From Peribacillus sp044761665 (lineage in GTDB: Bacteria > Bacillota > Bacilli > Bacillales > DSM-1321), in assembly GCF_044761665.1 (NCBI RefSeq), contig NZ_JBIWCW010000002.1, positions 496,001-560,000 on the forward strand: DNA of 64,000 nucleotides. Reading direction: 5' to 3'. The notes below the pieces were generated by a model. It was not told where the DNA came from, did no database searches, and worked only from the letters and a program-made list of their open reading frames with translations. Shown one piece after another: positions 44,138 through 51,782 of this stretch (positions are counted from its first letter, which is position 1; the number at the start of each line of letters is the position of its first letter). A program made the translations under genes and the position numbers.

Positions 44138-44303
44138 ACGTTTAGAAGGTCTCTTTCTTTGCACTACATAGGAAAATGAGAGGAATACCTTCATTCCTTC
44201 TGGAACAAAGTAGAAAATATTAGGATGTTGGTAGGGAAGTCGGGTAGAAAAGCGAATACTTTAAAGTAGAAAGAGAGAGTTTTAAGAAAAGGGAGATGAA
44301 ACA

Positions 44304-46670
44304 ATGGAAGCAGTCTTACCTCAGCCAAAGCCAAAACGAAAATGGAAAAGACGTGTCCTGTGGTTTTCCGGAGCACTACTTTTACTAGTAGTGCTAGCAG
44401 TAATTGCGGCAAATGTATTTTTATCAAGATCGCTTCCTGAAACGAAAGGGGATTTAGTATTGCCTGGTCTTTTGAAACCGGTTACAGTGGTGCGGGATTC
44501 GAGTGGCGTTCCACATATAACGGCCGAAAATGAGCATGATCTGTATTTGGCTCAAGGATATATCCAGGCGCAGGACCGTTTGTTTCAAATGGACCTAAGC
44601 AGGCGTCAGGCATCCGGTGAATTAAGCGAAGTGATTGGTGAGAAGGCCGTTAAAAATGATAAATATTTTCGGACTCTTGGGTTAAGGAGGGCTGCCGAAT
44701 CTTCTTACGACGCTTATACAAGTGAAGGAAAGGAAGCGTTGGATGTATTCGCGGAAGGCGTGAATCGGTATATCGCCGAATTGCAGGAAAGCGGGAAATG
44801 GCCAGTCGAGTTCACGTTGCTAGGCTATGAACCGGAGCCTTGGACAGCTACGGATTCTCTGACCATTGGAAAGTATATGGCATTTGATTTAGGTGGGAAC
44901 TGGGAAGATCAGGCGTTCAGACAGTATTTACTGCAAACTTTCCCGAAGGAAAAGGCCTATGACTTATTCCCGGATTATCCAAAGGACGCGCCATATATCA
45001 TCGGCAAGGAAGATCTGGATATTGAGAAGAGCTTTGCTGGTGCCGTTATTCCTTATGAATTCAATGGCAGTAATAACTGGGTCGTATCCGGTGCGAAAAC
45101 GGATTCCGGAAAACCGCTTCTAGCCGATGATCCCCATCTCGGATTGGCGACACCCTCCGTTTGGTACCAAATGCATCTGGAGGCACCGACCGTCAATGTG
45201 AGCGGGGTCATATTTGCTGGGATTCCCGGAATCATACTCGGTCATAATGAAAACGTCGCCTGGGGTGTGACGAATACGGGACCGGATGTTCAGGATCTGT
45301 ATATCGAAAAGAGAAACCCAAAGAATGAGAATGAATTTGCTTACAAGGATGAATGGGAAGAAGCGAAGATAGTCGATGAACCGATCAAGATGAAAGACGG
45401 CAAGACGATTGATTATCAAGTGACGATTACACGGCATGGACCGGTCGTTTCCGAGTTCGCGGGTAAAAGCGGGAAGGACTCTGTCCTAGCATTAAGATGG
45501 ACGGCCCTTGATCCATCAGCTGAACTGGAAGCGGTATTGAATATGAATAAGGCAAAAGATTGGAATGAATTTGAAAAGGCGCTCCTGAAGTTTGAAACGC
45601 CGGCACAGAATTTTGTCTTCGCTTCTACCGACGGGACGATTGCCTATAAGGCGAACGGGAAGATTCCTATCCGAAAAAAAGGTGATAGCATGCTGCCGGT
45701 TCCGGGCTGGACGGATGAATATGAATGGAAGAGTTATATTCCATTTGATGAACTTCCGAAAACCATCAACCCAGAAGAAGGTTTCATTTCAACGGCGAAT
45801 AATAAGGTCATTTCCGACGATTATCCGTACCATATCAGTAATAACTGGGCACAGCCATATCGTCAAATGAGGATTCAGGAGTTTTTACAAGCCAATAAGA
45901 AACTGACTGCAGAGGATATGCAAAGCCTGCAGATGGATCAGATGAACCTGCAAGCGAGAGAATTCGTCCCGCAATTCTTAAAAATATTAAATGGCTCGTC
46001 CGGAAAGCGGGAAGAACAGGCGCTAGAAATTTTACAGAAATGGAATCAGATAGATTCTGCAGATGCCGCTGCACCGATGATCTTTAATGTGTGGATGAAG
46101 AAAATCGGTGATGTCCTGCTGACGGACGAGATTCCTGAGGAAACGCTTAAACTTTTTAATGGAAGAAAATCGGCGATTGATGAATTGCTGCGTGAGGCAC
46201 TGAACGGTAAACCAGGTCCGTGGATTGAAGAGGCCGGGGGGCTTGAGCAGGTCTTGGGGATGTCGTTGCAGCAGACGTTGAAAGAACTGGAGAAAACGCA
46301 AGGTTCTGATTTAACCGATTGGGAGTGGGGAGATTACCACCAAGTCAGGTTTGATCATCCACTTTCCAGTGTTTCACCATTGAACTATTTATTCAACAGC
46401 GACGGAGGGATTCCAGTTGGTGGCAGCAGTGTCACTGTCCAGGCAGCCGCATTTCTTGAGGATGGAACCGTCAATCATGGTGGTTCCTGGAGATTTGTCA
46501 TCGATCTATCTGATACGAATCAAGCCTATCATCTTGTCGGCCCGGGCCAATCCGGAAATGTCAAAAGCAAATGGTATCATGATCAGCTTGAGGATTGGGC
46601 GGATGGAACCTATCATAAAACGATACTGGACAAACCAAAAGGCGATAAGCTGACATTAAAACCAGAGTAG
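44304..46670 (+). CDS. Penicillin acylase family protein (membrane-anchored Ntn hydrolase)
   Basis: This is a 788-residue precursor. An N-terminal basic stretch and one membrane helix (about 18-40) precede the alpha part (DSSGVPHITAENEHDLYLAQGY, QDRLFQMDLSRR). A spacer leads to the cleavage site FNGSNNWVVSG, whose Ser (about residue 256) becomes the N-terminal nucleophile of the beta chain. DDPHLGL, GHNENVAWGVTN and a late Asn-rich region complete the active site. It acts outside the membrane on an unknown amide, possibly acyl-homoserine lactones or acylated amines. GGGAG precedes the ATG. Confidence 0.9.
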   Translation: MEAVLPQPKPKRKWKRRVLWFSGALLLLVVLAVIAANVFLSRSLPETKGDLVLPGLLKPVTVVRDSSGVPHITAENEHDLYLAQGYIQAQDRLFQMDLSRRQASGELSEVIGEKAVKNDKYFRTLGLRRAAESSYDAYTSEGKEALDVFAEGVNRYIAELQESGKWPVEFTLLGYEPEPWTATDSLTIGKYMAFDLGGNWEDQAFRQYLLQTFPKEKAYDLFPDYPKDAPYIIGKEDLDIEKSFAGAVIPYEFNGSNNWVVSGAKTDSGKPLLADDPHLGLATPSVWYQMHLEAPTVNVSGVIFAGIPGIILGHNENVAWGVTNTGPDVQDLYIEKRNPKNENEFAYKDEWEEAKIVDEPIKMKDGKTIDYQVTITRHGPVVSEFAGKSGKDSVLALRWTALDPSAELEAVLNMNKAKDWNEFEKALLKFETPAQNFVFASTDGTIAYKANGKIPIRKKGDSMLPVPGWTDEYEWKSYIPFDELPKTINPEEGFISTANNKVISDDYPYHISNNWAQPYRQMRIQEFLQANKKLTAEDMQSLQMDQMNLQAREFVPQFLKILNGSSGKREEQALEILQKWNQIDSADAAAPMIFNVWMKKIGDVLLTDEIPEETLKLFNGRKSAIDELLREALNGKPGPWIEEAGGLEQVLGMSLQQTLKELEKTQGSDLTDWEWGDYHQVRFDHPLSSVSPLNYLFNSDGGIPVGGSSVTVQAAAFLEDGTVNHGGSWRFVIDLSDTNQAYHLVGPGQSGNVKSKWYHDQLEDWADGTYHKTILDKPKGDKLTLKPE

Positions 46671-46673
46671 ATG

Positions 46674-46710
46674 AAAAGGACCTTACTTTAGAAGTGAGGT
46701 CCTTTGTCTG
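46674..46710 (+). terminator. Terminator of the penicillin acylase gene
   Basis: AAAGGACCT..AC..TT pairs with GT..AGGTCCTTT, a stem beginning just after the stop and ending in T-rich DNA. Confidence 0.75.
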
Positions 46711-46775
46711 TCACGAAACGTATATCTTACACAAAAAAATGTCAAAGGCGAGTGTGTACTCCAACTTGGCAGCCC

Positions 46776-46994
46776 CTACCGTTTCTGTTTACTCAGGAAT
46801 TCAGTAAGAAATTCCTCGAAATTGGGAGCTTCGATGCTAGCGATCTTTTCATAGGATTCTATGATTTTGAGTTTGATTTCTTGTTCAAGGTCACTTCTGT
46901 CTTGATAATGTGTGTTCTTTAAGGATTTTTTTATTTTAGGATCGAGAGAATCGATCATTTCCATCAATTCTTGTTTTGAAAGTTTGTTATCCAC
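46776..46994 (-). CDS. rsoA: RsoA-like co-sigma subunit
   Basis: This is a 72-residue protein reading (GTG)DNKLSKQELMEMIDSLD. Its centre, YQDRSDLEQEIKLKIIESY, resembles sigma region 2 core-binding helices. AAGGAG lies 10 bases before GTG 46994, and the start overlaps the sigma gene's stop by eight bases, so the two are translationally coupled. In B. subtilis RsoA (YvrHa) works together with SigO as a two-part sigma factor. The assignment rests on this pairing and on the sequence pattern. Confidence 0.68.
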   Translation of the reverse strand: MDNKLSKQELMEMIDSLDPKIKKSLKNTHYQDRSDLEQEIKLKIIESYEKIASIEAPNFEEFLTEFLSKQKR

Positions 46995-47607
46995 AATGCC
47001 TGTTCTCCTTCCTAGCATAAATCTCATCCATATAGTGTTTTCTCAGTTTTTTGAGTCCCTGTTTGCGAATACTTGATATGTTTTGAGGCGATTCATGGAA
47101 ATAAGCTGCAATTTCTTTGTTGGAAAGGCCGCAGGAATAGACCATCGTCAGTACCTGATTTTGTTTCGGCGTCAGCTTCTGGAGGGCTTTTACCAATTCC
47201 TCGTCACCTATATGGGAAGAAAGGTCGCCGGTTTCCCCCATCTTTTCAAGTTGAATATCCAGGCTTCCGATTCGATCGATGATCCCGCCACTATCCGAGG
47301 TCATCTCGAGGTCCATTTGATAACGTTCCCTTTGTTTTCGCGCTCTTTTATCATAGTCAACGGAGAAAAAATAAATTAGTGAGCATAAGTATTTGTATAC
47401 CTTGGCCCTATAATAGAAAATTTGGAATGTCTCGTTGAGATGACAAATGTTGTTTGAGGATGGGGACTCAAGTGTATCCGTGAAAATCTTCATATGGTCA
47501 GGGTTTTGTAAAAAAACCTGGATGATGGGTTGTTCAAAGAATGAAGTGTATCTTTGATGTAACACATCAAGTGAATGAGAAAAGAAATGAGCGGTTAACT
47601 TGTTCAT
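46987..47607 (-). CDS. sigO: SigO-like RNA polymerase sigma factor
   Basis: This is a 206-residue protein. The C-terminal region 4 is clear: LTPKQNQVLTMVYSCGLSNK, then EIAAYFHESPQNISSIRKQGLKKLRK, a promoter -35 recognition helix-turn-helix. The N-terminal half is helical but lacks a convincing region 2, consistent with a sigma that needs a separate partner. AGGAGGG precedes the ATG at 47607. It is followed by the RsoA-like gene and divergent from a yvrJ gene, as in the B. subtilis sigO cluster. Confidence 0.72.
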   Translation of the reverse strand: MNKLTAHFFSHSLDVLHQRYTSFFEQPIIQVFLQNPDHMKIFTDTLESPSSNNICHLNETFQIFYYRAKVYKYLCSLIYFFSVDYDKRARKQRERYQMDLEMTSDSGGIIDRIGSLDIQLEKMGETGDLSSHIGDEELVKALQKLTPKQNQVLTMVYSCGLSNKEIAAYFHESPQNISSIRKQGLKKLRKHYMDEIYARKENRHCG

Positions 47608-47665
47608 TTATTATCCCTCCTTAAATTCATAAAGTGATGGACAAGGGGAATAAATCAATTATATA

Positions 47666-47679
47666 CGAACATTTGTTCT
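47666..47679. promoter_or_regulatory. LexA-like dyad in the sigO/yvrJ divergent region
   Basis: CGAACATTTGTTCT matches the Bacillus LexA (DinR) pattern CGAAC-N4-GTTCG at nine of ten core bases. It lies 60 bases upstream of the sigO-like start and next to an AT-rich -10-like element on that strand. Confidence 0.4.
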
Positions 47680-47765
47680 TTTTACCATAAACCGATAGGG
47701 CTAGATTGATTTTGCTCGGACATTATTCACTTTAGTTAATAGATACAAGAAAAGGGGTGAAGAGG

Positions 47766-47927
47766 ATGATGATTGAGGATGCTACTGTGTGGGTATCATT
47801 AGTTAGCGATTTTGGCTATCCATTCGTCGTTTCAATGTTTTTGCTCTTCCGCTTCGGAAAAAAATTAAATGAACTGACTCTAGAAGTAGAGAACCTAAAG
47901 AAGACCGGTCATAAAAAGAGAAGCTGA
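47766..47927 (+). CDS. yvrJ: YvrJ-family small membrane protein
   Basis: This is a 53-residue protein. One membrane helix (about 15-30) carries the family pattern SDFGYPFVVSMFLLFRF, followed by KLNELTLEVENL and a basic tail. AAGGGGTGA at 47752-47760 places the start at ATG 47766. In B. subtilis yvrJ belongs to the small SigO-dependent set, so its divergent position next to the sigO-like gene suggests the same control. Confidence 0.75.
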   Translation: MMIEDATVWVSLVSDFGYPFVVSMFLLFRFGKKLNELTLEVENLKKTGHKKRS

Positions 47928-47953
47928 CATAAGGAGCTAGTTGAAAAACGGAT

Positions 47954-47990
47954 TTTGGATTCCGTTTCTTTATGGAATCCAAAATCTAGA
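47954..47990. repeat. Long perfect inverted repeat after yvrJ
   Basis: GATTTTGGATTCC and GGAATCCAAAATC enclose about ten bases. No T-run follows, so it is not a classical terminator. The rest of the 390-base gap (47928-48316) shows AT-rich DNA and a ribosome binding site for the next gene, and no gene of its own. Confidence 0.6.
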
Positions 47991-48316
47991 TAGTGAAAAT
48001 AAAGGGTTGAAGGTGAGCCCTCCAATTCTTATTTTTGCCCGAATAGGATATTATGTCTTCCTAGTCTGGAATATAACACAAAAAATGGTAAAAATAATCC
48101 TCATATAGAATCATTTTATTAATATAACTCATCGGACCTTAGAATTAGTGAAAAGCCTCCTCTCATACGTATTTTGTTTTATAAGGTAAAGTGAAAATAC
48201 TTTTGAAAAAACAACATTTTTACGTTATACGAAAAAAAATGCATTATTCTATTCAAAAATGCTGTATTTTTCGTAAATTGGTAATAAAATGAAATTTTAG
48301 GATAGGGGGCGCTCTT

Positions 48317-49144
48317 TTGAATAGGAAACAACTTAAGGATCTCGAACAATTGCAATTGGAAAGTGAACAAGGGGATTTTTCGCTGAAGCTGAACTGGGAG
48401 ACACTCCGGAGCCGGAATGGCGTCTTGCAAAATGATTTTTTACATTACGAAGGAAATCAACTTGTTGGATTTGTCGGTTTATATGACTTCGGCAGTAAAT
48501 TGGAGATGTGTGGAATGGTTCACCCGGATTTCCGGAGACGGGGGATTTTCACGGACTTGGTGAATGAAGCTTTAGAAGCTGCATTAAGAAGGGAAGCAAG
48601 AGCGATAATCCTGAATGCTCCGGGTCCATCTGATTCCGGAAAAGAGTTCTTGAAACGAATCCCATGTGAGTTTGCGTTTTCGGAATACCAAATGAAATGG
48701 TCGCTTACCGAACTGTCTGACCATGAAGATATTATCATTCGCCCTTCACGGATAACGGATGCGGAAATAGAAATCCAGTTGGATATTCAATGTTTTCAGT
48801 TTCTGGAAAAGGAAGCAAGGGAATATTATCAGCGCATTCAATATGAAGATACGTTAAAAACCCTGATGATCGAGGCAGATGGAATCACGGTCGGTAAAAT
48901 CCGTGTCGATCATAGTGATGGGGAAGCGTGGATTTATGGCTTTTCGATTTTTCCTGAATATCAGGGAAAAGGCATTGGCAAAAAGGTGCTGAGTAAGATA
49001 GTGGCTGAACAGCATAATCTTGGCTACGATATTTTTCTTGAAGTGGAAGCGAAGAATGCGCGTGCTCTGGGACTCTATGAAAATTGTGGATTCAGGACCA
49101 TGCAGCGGCAGGATTATTATGAGTATAAGGAAGGGAATGGGTGA
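48317..49144 (+). CDS. Tandem GNAT acetyltransferase
   Basis: This is a 275-residue protein with two GNAT modules. Module one (about 1-130) has CGMVHPDFRRRGIFTDLV, and module two (about 138-275) has YGFSIFPEYQGKGIGKKVL and LGLYENCGFRTMQR. Both acetyl-CoA loops look intact. It starts at TTG 48317 with GGGGGC upstream; no ATG lies near. The substrate is unknown. Confidence 0.82.
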   Translation: MNRKQLKDLEQLQLESEQGDFSLKLNWETLRSRNGVLQNDFLHYEGNQLVGFVGLYDFGSKLEMCGMVHPDFRRRGIFTDLVNEALEAALRREARAIILNAPGPSDSGKEFLKRIPCEFAFSEYQMKWSLTELSDHEDIIIRPSRITDAEIEIQLDIQCFQFLEKEAREYYQRIQYEDTLKTLMIEADGITVGKIRVDHSDGEAWIYGFSIFPEYQGKGIGKKVLSKIVAEQHNLGYDIFLEVEAKNARALGLYENCGFRTMQRQDYYEYKEGNG

Positions 49145-49207
49145 ATCTTCGGTTTGATGCTCCATTTTCTCATTTGATGTAGAGTATTTTCGGTATAGGA
49201 GATGATA

Positions 49208-49669
49208 GTGCTGCTAACACTTTTTAGCTATAACTGGCAAGTTAGAAGAGATTGGTTTCAATGGTGTCTGAAGCTCAATCCCGATGAATGGCTGAGACAG
49301 CGGAACGGGGGAATGGGTAATTTTATTAAGACGTTCGCCCATGTCATCGATGTCGAGTATAGTTGGATTCGTGCAATACAGGGGAAGCCGGACGTTGAAA
49401 TAGACTTAGATGATTTCCACACAGTCGAAGAGATTCAGGACTTGTCTAGTAGGTATCATCCGGAAGTAAGAGAGTTTTTGGAAACGTGGTCACCTGCCAT
49501 GGAGCATGATTTGATAGAGGCTCCATGGATGAAGGGTAGTTATGAAAAGGGCATGATACTAAGACACTTGATTGCCCATGAAATTCATCATATCGGGCAG
49601 CTCTCGATCTGGTCGAGGGAAATGGGGATTAAACCGATTTCCGCCAGTTTGATTGACCGCCATTTATAA
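49208..49669 (+). CDS. DinB-family protein
   Basis: This is a 153-residue four-helix-bundle protein of the DinB/YfiT type. The metal-binding His residues are visible: one in KTFAHVIDVEYSWI and the pair in HLIAHEIHHIGQLSIW. AGGAG at 49197-49201 abuts ATG 49202 but is well spaced for GTG 49208, which I take as the start. The substrate is unknown; relatives include thiol-dependent transferases. Confidence 0.8.
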   Translation: MLLTLFSYNWQVRRDWFQWCLKLNPDEWLRQRNGGMGNFIKTFAHVIDVEYSWIRAIQGKPDVEIDLDDFHTVEEIQDLSSRYHPEVREFLETWSPAMEHDLIEAPWMKGSYEKGMILRHLIAHEIHHIGQLSIWSREMGIKPISASLIDRHL

Positions 49670-49676
49670 ATGCCTT

Positions 49677-49718
49677 TAAAAGAACGGGGAAACGCGCCTT
49701 GGATACCCGTTCTTTTTT
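49677..49718 (+). terminator. Terminator of the DinB gene
   Basis: AAAAGAACGGG pairs with CCCGTTCTTTT and is followed by T. The next 310 bases up to the BCCT gene hold no recognisable gene. Confidence 0.8.
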
Positions 49719-50028
49719 CTGTTTTATGATTACCGTTTGAAAAAGGGGGTATATAGATATTTAGACTGAGATGTTTTCTAAGAGTCTAGAAATGGTAGTT
49801 ATAGTAAAGAATTGATTTTGTTAGAAGGGACGTAGGAGATTGTTGGATTCTAAGATTTCCCATGTTCTGTCGAGAATGAAATAAGCAACGTAGGCTAGAG
49901 TTTTTTGTTTATAGGCAAGCTCCTTTTATGTCCTCTTATTTCCATCCAATTCTATCTCATCGAATGACCATTCGTATAACCTACTCATTTCAATAAAAAA
50001 CCCTTGCAACTTTAGAAAGGAAGAATCG

Positions 50029-51576
50029 ATGCGCTTTAAATTAAATAGTGTTTTTTGGATTTCTGCATTTATTGTCACGCTAGTCGTCATCATAGGAGCA
50101 ATGATTCCTAAAACTTTTGCAAATGGAGCCAATGCTGCCCTTGCCTTTACTACATCTTCTTTTGGGTGGCTATTTTTGGCTGCCGTCTTCTTATTCGTCA
50201 TTTTTATGATTTATCTCATTTTTAGCAAATACGGAAAGATACGTTTGGGTGGGGAGGACGAACGCCCGGAATTCCCTTTGTTCACCTGGATTGGCATGTT
50301 ATTTTCCTGTGGTTTTGGTATTGCTCTTGTTTTTTATGGGATAGGGGAACCGATGACCCACTTCTTTACACCGCCATACAATAATGTCGAGCCATTAACG
50401 ACAAAAAGTGCTCGGTTGGCCATGGGATATTCCTTCTTTCATTACGGCGTGAGCCAATGGGCCATATTTGCAACCGTGGGACTTGCCATGGCTTATTATC
50501 AATTTCGGAAAAATGAAAATGGTATGGTATCAACCACCCTTTCTCCTATAATCGGAAAGGGGAGGCACGTAAAACCTATAAAAAACATCGTTGATATTCT
50601 TGCCATTACCGCCACGATCATGGGGGTAGCCACTTCGTTAGGATTAGGAATCATGCAAATCGACGGCGGTTTGCGTTTTTCCTATCATGTGCCGGACGAA
50701 AACTGGATAAAGATTGTCATTGTAATTGGCATGACAGCCCTTTTCTTAACGTCAGCGATTACCGGGTTAAACAAAGGGATGAAATGGTTAAGTAACTTTA
50801 ACTTATTTGCAGTATTTTTGATCATGCTGTTCATCTTCATTACGGGACCGACTCAATTCATCCTAGATACATTCATTTTGGGAATTAGTGATTATATCTC
50901 CCATTTCGTATCGTATAGTCTAAGGCTGAATCCATATACCGGAAATCCTTGGGTCTACAAATGGACCATCTTTTATTGGGCTTGGGCAATTGCTTGGTCG
51001 CCGTTTGTCGGGTCATTCATTGCTCGCGTTTCGAGAGGGCGCACGATCCGTGAGTTTATCCTGGGAGTGATGGTTGCTCCACCAGCAGTAGCATTGGTCT
51101 GGATTGCTATTTTCGGAGGAACAGCTCTCCATATGGACTTGTTTGAAGGGACGCATATCGCAACTGCTGTGAATAAAGATATCACAAGTGCCCTTTTCAC
51201 CATGCTTCAAGGGCTTCCTTTCACACCTGTAGTTACAGGATTCGTCTTGATATTAATTTTGACCTTCCTTGTGACATCAGTTGATTCAGCTGTGTATATA
51301 CTAAGCTCGATGTCGACCAATGGCAGTTTGAATCCCCCGATTTTCGTCAGAGTCATCTGGGGAGTGTTGATGGGCGCCATTGCGTTAGTCCTTCTCTTAT
51401 CGAGTGGGTTGACTGGGTTGCAATCGGCTTCAGTCGTGTCAGCCTTGCCACTCACGATCATTCTCCTGCTCATCATGTTGGCCTTTTATAAAACACTTCT
51501 TAAGGATTTTAGAAGGGTGCCAATACCTGCATCAGTGAGAAAAAGAAAGGGAAAAGAAGAGGAAAGCATAAGATAA
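50029..51576 (+). CDS. opuD: BCCT-family glycine betaine transporter (OpuD-like)
   Basis: This is a 515-residue, 12-helix BCCT transporter that imports betaine or choline-type osmoprotectants with Na+. The signature YKWTIFYWAWAIAWSPFVGS plus FIARVSRGRTIREF is present, as is the Trp-rich substrate box. The length equals B. subtilis OpuD. AAAGGA precedes the ATG. The C-terminal tail is short and basic (RKRKGKEEES), which in relatives senses osmotic state. Confidence 0.9.
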   Translation: MRFKLNSVFWISAFIVTLVVIIGAMIPKTFANGANAALAFTTSSFGWLFLAAVFLFVIFMIYLIFSKYGKIRLGGEDERPEFPLFTWIGMLFSCGFGIALVFYGIGEPMTHFFTPPYNNVEPLTTKSARLAMGYSFFHYGVSQWAIFATVGLAMAYYQFRKNENGMVSTTLSPIIGKGRHVKPIKNIVDILAITATIMGVATSLGLGIMQIDGGLRFSYHVPDENWIKIVIVIGMTALFLTSAITGLNKGMKWLSNFNLFAVFLIMLFIFITGPTQFILDTFILGISDYISHFVSYSLRLNPYTGNPWVYKWTIFYWAWAIAWSPFVGSFIARVSRGRTIREFILGVMVAPPAVALVWIAIFGGTALHMDLFEGTHIATAVNKDITSALFTMLQGLPFTPVVTGFVLILILTFLVTSVDSAVYILSSMSTNGSLNPPIFVRVIWGVLMGAIALVLLLSSGLTGLQSASVVSALPLTIILLLIMLAFYKTLLKDFRRVPIPASVRKRKGKEEESIR

Positions 51577-51590
51577 TGAAATAGAGTAGT

Positions 51591-51622
51591 AGGCCGGTTC
51601 ATTCTATGAACCGGCCTTTTTG
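51591..51622 (+). terminator. Terminator of the BCCT transporter gene
   Basis: AGGCCGGTTCAT pairs with ATGAACCGGCCT, followed by T. Confidence 0.85.
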
Positions 51623-51695
51623 CAGGATTATTAAATAGTGTGTTTCTCTTTTTGTCAATCGATAAATGGTTCAAAAGAATTATTTTATCAAAAAA

Positions 51696-51739
51696 TGTAA
51701 TATCGTAGTAAAATATGTAAAAATTCAGATAAAATATGT
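51696..51739. repeat. Ten-base-periodic TGTAA motifs upstream of the yfkN-like gene
   Basis: TGTAAT (51696), TAGTAA (51706) and TGTAAA (51716) are spaced ten bases apart, and AAAATATGT occurs at about 51711 and again 20 bases later. They end close to a possible -10 TATATT. Helical phasing suggests protein binding, unproven. Confidence 0.4.
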
Positions 51740-51782
51740 TATATTATTCTAGAATTTGATAAAATTTGAGAGGTTGTGAAGT

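Noticed and set aside
43902..44171. 89-residue frame inside the interspersed repeat
   Set aside because: It follows the palindromic GC-rich element, whose structure explains the open frame; no ribosome binding site is present.
48179..48430. 83-residue minus-strand frame overlapping the double-GNAT gene
   Set aside because: Its C-terminal part is AT-rich intergenic DNA and the rest is a shadow of the acetyltransferase frame; no ribosome binding site.
49721..49752. Sigma B promoter (GTTTTA and GGGTAT) before the BCCT gene
   Set aside because: The spacing is 20 bases, well outside the usual 12-15, and the alternative GTTTGA is only six bases away.
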